A DNA stretch of 64,000 nucleotides from an uncultured Pseudomonadota bacterium. GTDB lineage: Bacteria; Myxococcota_A; Bradymonadia; Bradymonadales; Bradymonadaceae. This document shows, one piece after another, positions 9,199-18,407 of this stretch (positions within the stretch are counted from its first letter, which is position 1; every line of letters starts with the position of its first letter). The translations under genes and the position numbers were made by a program. The stretch spans positions 310,001 to 374,000 of the forward strand of contig CAJXPB010000003.1 of NCBI GenBank assembly GCA_913057905.1, read 5' to 3'. Below the pieces are notes generated by a model that saw nothing but the letters and a program-made list of their open reading frames with translations, had not been told where the DNA came from and did not search any database.

Positions 9199-10200
9199 AT
9201 GAACGTGGCAATCAATGGATTCGGCCGCATCGGCCGCAGCGTCGCCCGCATTTTGGCCCGCGACGCCGAGGTCAACCTTGTGGCCGTCAACGACCTTTCG
9301 GACCCCGAGCAGCTCGCCCACCTGTTTAAATACGACACGGTGCACGGCACCTTCGACGGCGACATCTCCGTCGAAGACGGGACGATGCACGTCGACGACG
9401 CGTCCTTTGATCTCGTCGCCGAACGCGATCCGACGGACCTCCCCTGGGATGAGCTGGACGTCGACTACGTGCTCGAATGCACCGGGAAGTTCCGCAGCCG
9501 CGAAGATGCCGGCAAGCACCTCGAAGCCGGCGCCGACCACGTGCTGATCTCGGCTCCGGGTCGCGGCGACATCGACTACTCGGTCGTCTACGGCGTCAAC
9601 CACGGCGGCCTGGAAGCCGACATGCAGATCGTCGACAACGCCAGTTGCACCACCAACTGCCTGGCGCCGATCGCCAAGGTACTCAACGACGAGTTCGGCA
9701 TCGAATCGGGCTCGATGACCACGATTCACAGCTACACGAACAGCCAGAACCTGCTGGACGGCTCCCACAACAAAGACTGGCGCCGCGCCCGCGCCGCCGC
9801 CGAGAACATCGTTCCGACGACCACCGGCGCCGCCAAAGCCGTGACCGGCGTGCTGCCGGAGCTCGAGGGCAAACTCGACGGCATGGCCGTCCGCGTGCCC
9901 ACGCCGAACGTCTCGCTGGTCGACCTGGTCGCCGAACTCCAGACCGACGTCACCAAACAAGACGTCGACGCGGCCATGAAATCGGCCTCCGACGGCGAAC
10001 TCGCCGGCGTGCTCGGCTACACCGAAGAACCGCTGGTCTCGTCGGACCTCGAGGGCAATCCCCACTCGTCGGTCTACGACGCCGACTCCACGATGGTCAC
10101 CAACGGAAACATGGTGAAAGTCATCTCGTGGTATGACAACGAATGGGGCTTCTCGAACCGCATGATCGATGTGGTCAAGCACCTGCAATCGTTGAAGTAA
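9199..10200 (+). CDS. gap: Glyceraldehyde-3-phosphate dehydrogenase
   Basis: A 333-aa type I GAPDH that oxidises glyceraldehyde-3-phosphate to 1,3-bisphosphoglycerate in glycolysis. The Rossmann start VAINGFGRIGRSVAR is followed by the catalytic NASCTTNCLAP, with Cys at residue 150. The substrate loop GSMTTIHSYTNSQNLLD and the C-terminal WYDNEWGFSNRM are present. The ATG has GAGGAG ten nt upstream. It is the first gene of the gap-pgk-tpiA cluster, with 30 bp before pgk. The lower glycolytic triose steps are therefore made together. Confidence 0.97.
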   Translation: MNVAINGFGRIGRSVARILARDAEVNLVAVNDLSDPEQLAHLFKYDTVHGTFDGDISVEDGTMHVDDASFDLVAERDPTDLPWDELDVDYVLECTGKFRSREDAGKHLEAGADHVLISAPGRGDIDYSVVYGVNHGGLEADMQIVDNASCTTNCLAPIAKVLNDEFGIESGSMTTIHSYTNSQNLLDGSHNKDWRRARAAAENIVPTTTGAAKAVTGVLPELEGKLDGMAVRVPTPNVSLVDLVAELQTDVTKQDVDAAMKSASDGELAGVLGYTEEPLVSSDLEGNPHSSVYDADSTMVTNGNMVKVISWYDNEWGFSNRMIDVVKHLQSLK

Positions 10201-10230
10201 TCAACGGCTCCTTTAACGCGCCAGCGGCCC

Positions 10231-11457
10231 ATGGAACTGACCGGCATCCGATTCATCGACGACCTGGATCTCGAACCCGAGACCCCGGTCTTTATTCGCA
10301 CCGACTTCAACGTCCCCCTGTCAGACGACGGCGAAGTCGACGATGACTTCCGCATCCGCGCGGCGATCCCCACGATCGAGCACGCGGTGCAGAAGGACTG
10401 CCGCGTCATCCTGGCCAGCCACCTGGGCCGGCCGGGCGGCGAGCGGGACCCCGATCTCAGCATGGAGCCGGTCGGCGAGGCGTTGACCGAACTGATGGAC
10501 ATCGAGGTCGTGCTGCCCGAGGACCTGACCGGCCATCCGGTCCAGCGCCTCGTCTCGAACCTGAAGCCGGGCAACCAGGTCATGCTGCTGGAGAACCTGC
10601 GCTTTGACCCCGGCGAAAAGGGCGCGAACAAGGAATTCGCCGAGGGGCTCGCCGAGCTGGCAGACCTCTACGTAAACGACGCCTTCGGCGCGATGCATCG
10701 AAAGCACGCATCGGTCTACACGATGGCGCAGTTTTTCGACCGCGACGAGAAGGCCGCCGGCCGGCTGGTCAAATCGGAGCTCGAGCATCTGGGCGACCTG
10801 CTCGACGAGCCCAAACGACCATTTACCGCCATCATGGGCGGGGCGAAGGTCTCCGATAAACTCGGGGTCATGGAACGGCTCTCCAAAAAGGTCGACCGCA
10901 TCCTGGTCGGCGGCGCTATGGCCTACACCTTCCTGAAAGCCGACGGTGAACGCGTGGGCGACTCGATGGTCGAAGAGGACTACGTCGCCCAGGCGGGTCG
11001 CATCCTCGATACGGCAACCAGTCGCGGCGTCGACATCGTCCTGCCGCTCGACCACGTCGTCGCCCCGGGCTTCGACGCCGTCGAGGCCGACGTTCAGACG
11101 ACCGAAGGCCCCGGCATTCCCGACGGGAACATGGGACTCGACATCGGCCCCCGAACCGTCGAGGCCTACAGCGAAGCCATCCGCGAGTCGCGCACCGTCT
11201 TCTGGAACGGCCCGATGGGGGTCTTCGAAAAGGACCTGTTTGCCCGCGGCACGCTTGAGATCGCCCGAACCCTGGCGCTGGCCCCCTGCCACTCGGTGGT
11301 CGGCGGCGGCGACAGCGCCTCGGCCGTCCGAAAGGCCGAGGTCACCGACGCCATCGACCACGTCTCCACCGGCGGCGGCGCCGCCCTGCAAGTGGTCGAA
11401 GGCAAGGCGCTCCCCGGTGTCGACGCGCTGCGCGCGAATCATCCATTCGACGACTGA
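10231..11457 (+). CDS. pgk: Phosphoglycerate kinase
   Basis: A 408-aa enzyme that transfers phosphate from 1,3-bisphosphoglycerate to ADP. The family signature FIRTDFNVPLSDDG is near residue 21. LASHLGRPGG is near 67, ENLRFDPGE near 118 and NDAFGAMHRKHAS near 150. The ATP-site segments AIMGGAKVSDKLG, NGPMGVFE and VGGGDSASAV lie in the C-terminal lobe. The length is normal. No strong Shine-Dalgarno lies ahead of the ATG, so translation may depend on the upstream gap transcript. It is in an operon with gap and tpiA. Confidence 0.97.
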   Translation: MELTGIRFIDDLDLEPETPVFIRTDFNVPLSDDGEVDDDFRIRAAIPTIEHAVQKDCRVILASHLGRPGGERDPDLSMEPVGEALTELMDIEVVLPEDLTGHPVQRLVSNLKPGNQVMLLENLRFDPGEKGANKEFAEGLAELADLYVNDAFGAMHRKHASVYTMAQFFDRDEKAAGRLVKSELEHLGDLLDEPKRPFTAIMGGAKVSDKLGVMERLSKKVDRILVGGAMAYTFLKADGERVGDSMVEEDYVAQAGRILDTATSRGVDIVLPLDHVVAPGFDAVEADVQTTEGPGIPDGNMGLDIGPRTVEAYSEAIRESRTVFWNGPMGVFEKDLFARGTLEIARTLALAPCHSVVGGGDSASAVRKAEVTDAIDHVSTGGGAALQVVEGKALPGVDALRANHPFDD

Positions 11458-11503
11458 AGATTTTCGGAAGTTCTGACTTTCTGACTGATGACCCGGCAAA
11501 AAT

Positions 11504-12277
11504 ATGAGTGAAAGAACCCCGATCGTCGCTGGCAACTGGAAGATGAACAAAACCCTCGAGCCGGCTCGTGAGCTGGCCGGTGCCGTCGCCGAAGCCTCCG
11601 ACGAGGTCGGCGACGTCGAATTGATCGTCTCGCCGGTGGGGCCGTATCTGCGCGCCGTCGGCCGAACGATGGAGGGCTCCGACGTCGGGTTGGCCGCCCA
11701 GAACGTCCACTGGGCCGAAAGCGGCGCCTACACCGGCGAGGTATCGCCGACCATGCTGCGCGACATCGGCTGCAGCCACGCCATCATCGGTCACTCCGAG
11801 CGCCGTCAGTACTTCGGCGAGACCGACGTGTCGGTCAATCGCCGCGCACGGGCCGCCCTCGAGCACGATCTGACGGCCATCATCTGCGTCGGAGAATCAC
11901 TGGCCGAACGCAAGGGAGGCGACACGGAACTCAAGATCAAACTTCAGGTACGCGCCGCCCTCTCGGAGGTCCCCCGCTCGCTGGCCCGCAACGTGATCAT
12001 CGCCTACGAACCGCTGTGGGCCATCGGCACCGGCGAGTCCGCCACCCCCGAACAGGCACAGGACGCCCACGCCACCATCCGCCAACTGATGGCCGGGCTC
12101 TACGACCAAAAACTCGCCGACACCACCCGCATCATCTACGGCGGCAGCGTCAAACCCCACAACATCGACGGCCTCATCGAACAACCCGACTTCGACGGCG
12201 CCCTCATCGGCGGCGCCAGCCTCCAGGCCGACAGCTTCCTGTCGATCGCCCGCTCCGTTCAGGATTACGTGGGCTGA
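11504..12277 (+). CDS. tpiA: Triosephosphate isomerase
   Basis: A 257-aa TIM-barrel enzyme that interconverts dihydroxyacetone phosphate and glyceraldehyde-3-phosphate. It opens with PIVAGNWKMNKTL, with the catalytic Lys. The catalytic His is in IIGHSERRQYFGE and the catalytic Glu in AYEPLWAIGTG. The phosphate loop IIYGGSVKPHN and GALIGGASL are intact. It is the third gene of the glycolytic cluster, 46 bp after pgk. After it comes a 640-bp gene-free repeat region, so the operon probably ends here. Confidence 0.97.
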   Translation: MSERTPIVAGNWKMNKTLEPARELAGAVAEASDEVGDVELIVSPVGPYLRAVGRTMEGSDVGLAAQNVHWAESGAYTGEVSPTMLRDIGCSHAIIGHSERRQYFGETDVSVNRRARAALEHDLTAIICVGESLAERKGGDTELKIKLQVRAALSEVPRSLARNVIIAYEPLWAIGTGESATPEQAQDAHATIRQLMAGLYDQKLADTTRIIYGGSVKPHNIDGLIEQPDFDGALIGGASLQADSFLSIARSVQDYVG

Positions 12278-12330
12278 GGGATCGGCAGGCGGCTGGGATT
12301 TCGAATCTGGGATTGGCAGCTTGCTGGGGA

Positions 12331-12366
12331 GGGTCATCCCCGGGCTCCCATCCGGTCGCATCGGGG
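12331..12366 (-). repeat. Dispersed GAGCCCGGGG element, copy 1
   Basis: Read on the minus strand this is CCCCGATGCGACCGG-ATGGGAGCCCGGGGATGACCC. It closely matches the copies at 21627, 25040, 25107 and 30195. The CCCCG and CGGGG ends can pair into a hairpin. Confidence 0.75.
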
Positions 12367-12687
12367 TAATCGCTGCGCGCCTGCGGCGCGCGGCGATTGC
12401 CGATCTTTGTGCTCGCGAAGCTTTCAGCGCAGCGATCGATCTTCGTTCTTGCGGTGATTTTCGAGCACGAACTCCGTAGGCTGATGGGCTGCGTGCTTGC
12501 GGGATTTCTTGGGCCCTCTGGGGTCGTGCTAGCGGAAAAGGCAGCGTGCTGGAGATGCCGGATGGGCTAAGTCTGACATGAGAAAGATGGTCATCCCGGT
12601 CTCGCGAGGCGCCTTGGCGCCTCGCAGCGAACCGGGCGATCACGCGGCGTGTCGCGCCCAAGGCGCGCCGCCGCGGGATAGGCAAAA

Positions 12688-12733
12688 ACCCCCGGCCGAT
12701 GACGGCGCTGAGCGCCGTCGAGCCCGGGGGTGT
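12688..12733 (+). repeat. Nested GC hairpin, variant of the GAGCCCGGGG element
   Basis: The outer arms CCCCCGG and CCCGGGGG flank an inner near-perfect stem ACGGCGCT/AGCGCCGT. The right arm followed by GTGTCC matches the ends of the copies at 25107 and 30195. Confidence 0.55.
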
Positions 12734-12923
12734 CCAGCGCACAGCGGCCCAGCCACGTCGCCTTCACGCGAGCACGAAGACCCAGCCACGTCATTCTCGC
12801 GGAAATCGTCGTACGTCCTACGCGGCCCGCGGCATCCGCGGCTCCAAGCCAAGCCCGACTGGAATGAATAAGCCGTAAAGCCTATTGTCATAGTTGGAAG
12901 CTCACAGGCAGTGGAGCCCAACT

Positions 12924-13631
12924 ATGCATATGCTTCTGCAACGTTTTCGGGACTTCGAGGATGGCGAAACGGTCCCCGAGATGGGCTTCGACATCGTCAT
13001 CGAGCGGCGTTACCTGGGAGAGCTTCACATGCCGACCGGCTCGCTGGTGGCGTGCGACCCCGTCGACGGCCTCGAGACCGAACCCTTCGAGACGGAACTT
13101 CAGCCGGGGGATTATTCGGTGGTCATCTACGGCGCGCAGATGCGCGACGAGACCCTGTGTGCGTACTCGGCGCTGCACGTGACCGACGCCGAGCCGGAGC
13201 GCTGGGAGCTGGCGACGGTCCAGGACGAGGAGCTCGATCCGCTGGCCGACGAGGGCGAGCCGGGTTACCCGGTGGGCAGCTCGCTGGGCAGCTTTATGGA
13301 TGCCCGGGTCGCCAAGGTGTTGATGGACTACACCCACTCGGTGATGCCCGACGACGACGAGTTTCGCCGGGCGCTGCGCGGCAGCATCCACAGGCGCATC
13401 GACAATGTCGGCTTTGGATGGGCGAACATCGACCTGATGAGCGACGCCAAGGTGCCCCAGGCCGACTCTTCGATGAACATGGTCGCCTTCGAGTCCGGTT
13501 ACGGGCCCGGCACCTATTCGACCTACTTGGGCTACGACGCCGACGACGAGCTGTGCCGCGTGGTCACCGATTTCGAGGTGCTGGATCTGCGGTTCAACAC
13601 GCTGCGCTTCGGCCCCGGCGCGCACTCCTGA
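12924..13631 (+). CDS. DUF4241-family protein
   Basis: A 235-aa protein resembling the DUF4241 family, whose role is unknown. The features seen are LHMPTGSLVACDPVDG near residue 35, an ELQPGDYSVVIYGA segment, and SALHVTDAEPERWELA near 82. GSFMDARVAKVL is near 122, followed by NMVAFESGYGPGTYSTYLGYD and VTDFEVLDLR near the end. The ATG at 12924 is preferred because TGGAG lies ten nt upstream. A TTG at 12894 would add ten codons. It is apparently a single gene. DUF4241 members occasionally occur near toxin/immunity loci, but no toxin gene was seen here. Confidence 0.78.
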   Translation: MHMLLQRFRDFEDGETVPEMGFDIVIERRYLGELHMPTGSLVACDPVDGLETEPFETELQPGDYSVVIYGAQMRDETLCAYSALHVTDAEPERWELATVQDEELDPLADEGEPGYPVGSSLGSFMDARVAKVLMDYTHSVMPDDDEFRRALRGSIHRRIDNVGFGWANIDLMSDAKVPQADSSMNMVAFESGYGPGTYSTYLGYDADDELCRVVTDFEVLDLRFNTLRFGPGAHS

Positions 13632-13742
13632 AAGCCACGGTATTTCGGGAAAGCTCGCGGGCCGGGATAAATTGGGTGGGCCCGCTTGTTGTGCTATAGG
13701 GATCACTCGACTGTCACGGGTCTTTCACACCGCTTCGCCGCC

Positions 13743-14801
13743 ATGCTTCTCGACAATCAGGCCAGCCACAAACACGTCATCCTGTGGGGAGCCGTTCTGG
13801 GTGTGGCGCTGGTCATCTCGGCGATCGCCACCGCCGGCCAGGCCGGCATCCGCTACAAGATCCACGACAAGGTCCAAAAAGGTAAGGGTCACCCCCGGCT
13901 GATCATCGAGGCGACCGGCGGCATCGACAAAGGCACCATCCACCTGAAGCGCTCCGACGGCCACACTCGAGACGTTCCCTTCAACACGCTGAAGGAGGGC
14001 GACACCAAGGAGATCGAACTCAAACAGCCCGTCGGCACCTACAACTACAACGTCGAGGTCGAGGCGACGGGCATCCGCGGCGAGACGGTCAACATGGCCT
14101 TCGAGTTTTCGGCGACCCTGGCCGAGAAGCTCGACATCTCGGTCCAAAAGGACGCCAAAATGGTCGCGCAGGGCAAGTTGTGGATGCACAGCAACCGCCC
14201 GCTCGACCGCGTGGACATCACGGTCAAGAAGGATTCCGGCGAACTCGCCCACCGAGAGACGGTGGAACTCGGCGGGCAAAAGGGCACCATCAAGCTGGAG
14301 TGGCCGGCGGTCCAAGACGTCGGGTCGGTGGAATTGAAGGCCCACGACGTCGACGGCTTCTGGCGCGGCCTTCGCCTGCAGCCTTTCTTCGTGAAAATCC
14401 CCCACAAAGAAGTCAACTTCAACTTCGGCGAGGCGACCTGGGACGACTCCGAGACACCGAAGTTGAAGGGGTCGCTGGAGCGCATCCGCGAGGCGATGGA
14501 AAAGCACGCCCACAAGGGCCTGCAGATGCGGCTGTACATTGCCGGCTACACCGACACCGTCGGCTCGCGGTCCGAAAACCGCACGCTCAGCCGAAAGCGC
14601 GCTCGGGCCATCGGCGACTGGTTCTCCGATGAGCTCGACATGCCGATCTTCTATCAGGGCTTCGGCGAAGACGTGTTGGCCGTCGAGACGCCCGACGAGA
14701 CCAAGGAACCCAAAAACCGCCGCGCCGTCTACATTCTTGGGAACGCCGAACCACCCACATCCGAGGCGATCCCACGATCCAACTGGAAGCGACTCGAGTA
14801 G
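13743..14801 (+). CDS. OmpA-family C-terminal domain protein with N-terminal membrane anchor
   Basis: A 352-aa protein. Residues 9-30 form one hydrophobic helix (VILWGAVLGVALVISAIATA) that anchors or exports it. Residues 45-230 are beta-rich and may form two Ig-like domains. The C-terminal 110 aa are an OmpA-like peptidoglycan-binding domain: LYIAGYTDTVGSRSENRTLS, RARAIGDWF, YQGFGED and the NRRAVY box. It probably bridges envelope and cell wall. The ATG at 13743 was chosen so that the helix sits at the N terminus, but the frame opens at 13686. Only 6 bp separate it from the L,D-transpeptidase gene, so the two likely act together at the wall. Confidence 0.82.
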   Translation: MLLDNQASHKHVILWGAVLGVALVISAIATAGQAGIRYKIHDKVQKGKGHPRLIIEATGGIDKGTIHLKRSDGHTRDVPFNTLKEGDTKEIELKQPVGTYNYNVEVEATGIRGETVNMAFEFSATLAEKLDISVQKDAKMVAQGKLWMHSNRPLDRVDITVKKDSGELAHRETVELGGQKGTIKLEWPAVQDVGSVELKAHDVDGFWRGLRLQPFFVKIPHKEVNFNFGEATWDDSETPKLKGSLERIREAMEKHAHKGLQMRLYIAGYTDTVGSRSENRTLSRKRARAIGDWFSDELDMPIFYQGFGEDVLAVETPDETKEPKNRRAVYILGNAEPPTSEAIPRSNWKRLE

Positions 14802-14807
14802 TAACTT

Positions 14808-17654
14808 ATGGCCCCGACCGAAGACTTCGACAACTCGATGCATGACGCGATGCCGACCGGACTGCGGGGGCCGGCGGTGTGGCTGACCTCTCTGTCGGTG
14901 CTCTTGGCCGCCGGCCTGCTCGCGGCGGGCTGCGGCGAGCCGACGATCAAGCCCAAAGAGGCGGAGGCCTACGTCGAAAAATGGGCCGAAAACGCCGCCG
15001 AGACGCTGGTCAAAGAGGCGCAACGACAGGAGCAGATCGGCCCGGAGGCGTTGCTCGAGACCCGGCTTCAGGAGGCCGCCGCCAAAGAGGAGGGCGAGGC
15101 GCGCCGTTGGCAGCCGCCCTGGGACATCCTGGCACGCGACGTCTACCAGCAGCGCGAATGGGCGCTCGATTTGGCCGGCACCGACGGCCTGAGCCCGCGC
15201 GGCCAGGCGGTGATCGCGGCACTCGAGGAGGTCGAATCTCACGCCATCGACCCGAAGCCCTTCGAGATCGACGAGGTCAAGGGGCTGTCAACGTCGCTGG
15301 AGACCACCGCCGAGAAGGTCGCCGATGCGTCGGCCTACGAGGTCAGCGGCGCGGAGAAGGCCGCCGCCAAGGCGTGGCTGGTCGACCAAAAGCGCAAGGA
15401 CTTCGAACTGAAGCCCGAGAACTTCGTCGACGTCACCCACGCGGTGCTCCAGAGCGACGCCGGTGGGTCGATGTCCAAGCAGACCGAGCTGTTGACCGAT
15501 CTGGCCAAAAAGCGGGCAAAAAAACGGGCCGAACTCGAACACGAACTCGCCCGACGCGCCCTGAGGTACAGCCGCAAGCTGAAGCATTTTCGGGTCTCCG
15601 AGATCTTCGTCCACCAGCGCGAGGACGACTACTGGAGCCTGCCCCACACCGAGGGTGAACGGCCCGACGAAGCGAAGGGCGAATACGTGGGAGGCCAGGT
15701 CTGGAGAAAGGCCGCGCGAATTGCCAATCAGACGAGCAATACCCGCGAGACGGCGATCCTGCACGAGCGGATGCGCCAGACGTTGACCGACCTTCTGGAG
15801 GCCGAAGACCGCCAGGCGGCCGACGCCGTGCTCGAGAATCTGGCGCCCCAGCACCCCGACTACGACGGGCTGCGCGCCGAGTATCAGCGCTACAAGAAGA
15901 TCGTCGCAGATGGCGGGTGGGATCCGATCCCGCCCGAATTCATGCGCCGCGGCTCCACCGGCCCGGCGGTCACCGCACTCAAAGAGCGACTGCACGCCGA
16001 GGATTACTACGAGAAGGAGCCGCCCTTCGATGCCACGTTCGGGGCAGATCTGGAGGCGGCGGTCGAAAACTACCAGCGCCACCATCAGATCCGCGTGACG
16101 GGCAGCACCTACGGCACCTTCCGCAGCAGCCTCAACAAGCCGGCCAAGTGGCGCACCCAGCAGCTCGCGCTGAACCTGGAGCGCTGGCGCGAATCCAACG
16201 TCGACCACGGCGACGAGCTGTACCTGATGGTGAACATCCCCGAATACACCGTCGAGATCTGGAAGCAGGGGAACCGCAAGATGCACTTCCCCATCGTAGT
16301 CGGCAACACCAGGTCGAAGACGAACAAGAAGACCGGCGAGACCGAGCACCCGAATCACACGCCGGAGTTGAGCGCGTATGTCGACCGGGTCATCTACAAC
16401 CCGTACTGGAACATCACCGACCGGATTCGCCGCGAGGAGATCCTGCCGAAGGCGCGCAAGTCACTCGAAGAAAAGTACCTGACGAAGCTTCGGACCATGC
16501 GCGAGAAGGTGCAGGAACACGAACAAAAACAAGAGAAAAAGCCGTTCTTTAAGCGCATATTCGACGGAAAATCCGGCGACGAGTCCAGCGGCGCATCCGA
16601 CGACCAGGCCCGCAAGCAACAGGGCGACGACGGAACCTATCTGGTCGCGCAGGGTCCAAATCGCGAGGGTCGAAATCGTGGGGCCGACTCGGAGCAGCCG
16701 TCCTCCGAGGGCGACGCGCCCAGCGAACGGCCCGATGATGTCCCCGAGGAATCAGAGGCTGCGGTGAGCCCGCCCTCGGATCTGGCCGGGGACGAGTCCG
16801 CCGACGGCCAGAACAAAAAGGGCAAAAATGACGAGAAGGCGAAGGAGCCCGAGGTCGACATCTCGGATCTGTACCGAAAGGGCAAAGAGGACTTCCTGGA
16901 ACAGAAGGTCATCGTCTTTGACGTCGACAAGATCCGGGAGTTGATCTCTACGTATCGGGCCATCGAATCGGGTGGCTCGGCCGACAAAAAAGCAGACAAA
17001 AACGCGGCCCCGAAACCGACGCCACCGGCAGCCGACAAGCAGGGCAAAGAGGGCGAAAAGAGCTCGCCGCTCGCGCAGACCCTGCCGTACCTGGACCCGA
17101 AGACCGGCAAGGTCGACGTCAGCGAGACCGACCCCGACAACATCCCCGAGTGGTACGAGGAAAACGACTACAAGGTGATGTATCCGGGGCAAAAATGGGA
17201 GTACGTGCGCCAGAAGCAGGGCGACGAAAACGCGCTGGGGCGGGTGAAGGTGATCTTCCCGAATCCCTACTCGGTGTACTTGCACGACACGCCCAAAAAG
17301 GACCTCTTTTCGCAGACCCTGCGGGCGTTTAGCCACGGGTGCATGCGCATGGAGAAGCCCATGGAGATGGCCGAATTTCTGCTCAGGGAGACCGGCCAGT
17401 TCGACGAGATCAACGTGCCGCAACTGATGCGCGGCCGAAAGAAGATGGTCAAAGACGAGGAGACCGGCGAAAAGAAAGAGGAGACCGTCTACACCTACAA
17501 GCCGGTCTTTCTAAAAGAGAAGATCCCGGTGCACGTGGAGTACTTCACGGTACGCCCCTCCGAGGAGGGCCGTGCGGTCTTCTTTGCCGACGTCTACAAA
17601 AAGGACCTCAAGGCCATCAAAGGCGAGGATGCCGTCGAGGACTCCGACGGGTGA
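14808..17654 (+). CDS. Large L,D-transpeptidase (YcbB-like) lipoprotein
   Basis: A 948-aa lipoprotein with a lipobox LLAAGC near residue 40. A helical N-terminal domain of about 340 aa is followed by a peptidoglycan-binding domain (RRGSTGPAVTALKERL near 381). The YkuD catalytic domain starts at LYLMVNIPEYTVEIW (near 471) and ends with AFSHGCMRM, placing the catalytic Cys at 845. Such enzymes make 3-3 cross-links in peptidoglycan or attach proteins to it. The catalytic domain is split by an insertion of roughly 250 aa (about 560-800), charged and of low complexity, between its beta strands and the Cys motif. It is far longer than E. coli YcbB (about 615 aa). It follows the OmpA-like gene closely. 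Confidence 0.88.
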   Translation: MAPTEDFDNSMHDAMPTGLRGPAVWLTSLSVLLAAGLLAAGCGEPTIKPKEAEAYVEKWAENAAETLVKEAQRQEQIGPEALLETRLQEAAAKEEGEARRWQPPWDILARDVYQQREWALDLAGTDGLSPRGQAVIAALEEVESHAIDPKPFEIDEVKGLSTSLETTAEKVADASAYEVSGAEKAAAKAWLVDQKRKDFELKPENFVDVTHAVLQSDAGGSMSKQTELLTDLAKKRAKKRAELEHELARRALRYSRKLKHFRVSEIFVHQREDDYWSLPHTEGERPDEAKGEYVGGQVWRKAARIANQTSNTRETAILHERMRQTLTDLLEAEDRQAADAVLENLAPQHPDYDGLRAEYQRYKKIVADGGWDPIPPEFMRRGSTGPAVTALKERLHAEDYYEKEPPFDATFGADLEAAVENYQRHHQIRVTGSTYGTFRSSLNKPAKWRTQQLALNLERWRESNVDHGDELYLMVNIPEYTVEIWKQGNRKMHFPIVVGNTRSKTNKKTGETEHPNHTPELSAYVDRVIYNPYWNITDRIRREEILPKARKSLEEKYLTKLRTMREKVQEHEQKQEKKPFFKRIFDGKSGDESSGASDDQARKQQGDDGTYLVAQGPNREGRNRGADSEQPSSEGDAPSERPDDVPEESEAAVSPPSDLAGDESADGQNKKGKNDEKAKEPEVDISDLYRKGKEDFLEQKVIVFDVDKIRELISTYRAIESGGSADKKADKNAAPKPTPPAADKQGKEGEKSSPLAQTLPYLDPKTGKVDVSETDPDNIPEWYEENDYKVMYPGQKWEYVRQKQGDENALGRVKVIFPNPYSVYLHDTPKKDLFSQTLRAFSHGCMRMEKPMEMAEFLLRETGQFDEINVPQLMRGRKKMVKDEETGEKKEETVYTYKPVFLKEKIPVHVEYFTVRPSEEGRAVFFADVYKKDLKAIKGEDAVEDSDG

Positions 17655-17665
17655 TTTGGCCCCGT

Positions 17666-18400
17666 TCAGGTCCGACGAAACCACGCCAGGTGCTCGACGT
17701 TGCCGGCCGGGCCGTGTTTGTCGGAATCGGTCGAATCCACCAGCTCCATGCCCAGGTTTTCGGCGCCCTGGATGACGTTTTCGATGGTCCGCTGACGGAT
17801 CTCTTCGTCGCGCACCACGCCTCCCTTGCCGACGTTTTCTTTGCCCGCCTCGAACTGCGGTTTGATCAGGGCGATGACGTCGGCGTCGTCGGTCAAAAAC
17901 TTGAGCGTATTGGGTAGGACCAGCTCAAGCGAGATGAACGAACAATCGATGACGGCCAGGTCGCAGGGCTCGTCGATCCGGTCGGCTTCCATCTCGCGGA
18001 TGTTGGTGCGCTCGATGACGGTCACCCGTTCGTCCTGGCGCAGCTTCCAGGCGAGCTGGCCGTACCCGACGTCGACCGCGTAGACGTGGCGGGCCCCGCG
18101 CTGGAGCACGCAGTCGGTGAATCCACCCGTCGAGGCGCCCACGTCGATGACGGTCTTGCCGGCGGGATCGTAGCCGAATTCATCCAGCGCGCCTTCCAGT
18201 TTGAGACCACCCCGCGAGACGTAGGGGTTCTCGTCGCCGCGCAGCTCGATCTCGGCATCGACCGGCACCTGAGTGCCCGCCTTGTCGACTCGCTGGCCAT
18301 CCACGAAGACCTCGCCGGCCATGATCCGTCGCTTGGCGCGCGATCGACTGCGGACCAGACCGCGGTCGTTGATCAATTTGTCGATGCGTTCAGTGGTCAT
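17666..18400 (-). CDS. tlyA: TlyA-type rRNA 2'-O-methyltransferase
   Basis: A 244-aa protein of the TlyA/haemolysin-A family. Members methylate ribose 2'-O positions of cytidines in 16S/23S rRNA. Residues 4-62 are an S4 RNA-binding domain (RIDKLINDRGLVRSRSRAKR). The FtsJ-like methyltransferase part has VIDVGASTGGFTDCVLQRGA near 86, the acidic AVDVGYGQLAW, and DCSFISLELVLP. KPQFEAGKENVGKGGVVRD near 187 is a family hallmark. It is the last gene of a minus-strand operon, 7 bp after a small lipoprotein gene. The length is normal. Confidence 0.94.
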   Translation of the reverse strand: MTTERIDKLINDRGLVRSRSRAKRRIMAGEVFVDGQRVDKAGTQVPVDAEIELRGDENPYVSRGGLKLEGALDEFGYDPAGKTVIDVGASTGGFTDCVLQRGARHVYAVDVGYGQLAWKLRQDERVTVIERTNIREMEADRIDEPCDLAVIDCSFISLELVLPNTLKFLTDDADVIALIKPQFEAGKENVGKGGVVRDEEIRQRTIENVIQGAENLGMELVDSTDSDKHGPAGNVEHLAWFRRT

Positions 18401-18407
18401 GGGCGTA

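Larger units (their letters stand above)
12278..12923. other. Gene-free region rich in nested GC palindromes
   Basis: This 646-bp gap holds several REP-like palindromes rather than genes. One is a minus-strand copy of the dispersed GAGCCCGGGG element (12331-12366). Another is a perfect 22-bp palindrome GCGAGGCGCC-TT-GGCGCCTCGC near 12604-12625, framed by CCGG arms. A third is a nested hairpin at 12688-12733 (CCCCCGG...CCGGGGG around ACGGCGCT/AGCGCCGT). A short direct repeat CCCAGCCACGTC occurs twice near 12750-12795. Short frames here look like shadows. Confidence 0.6.
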
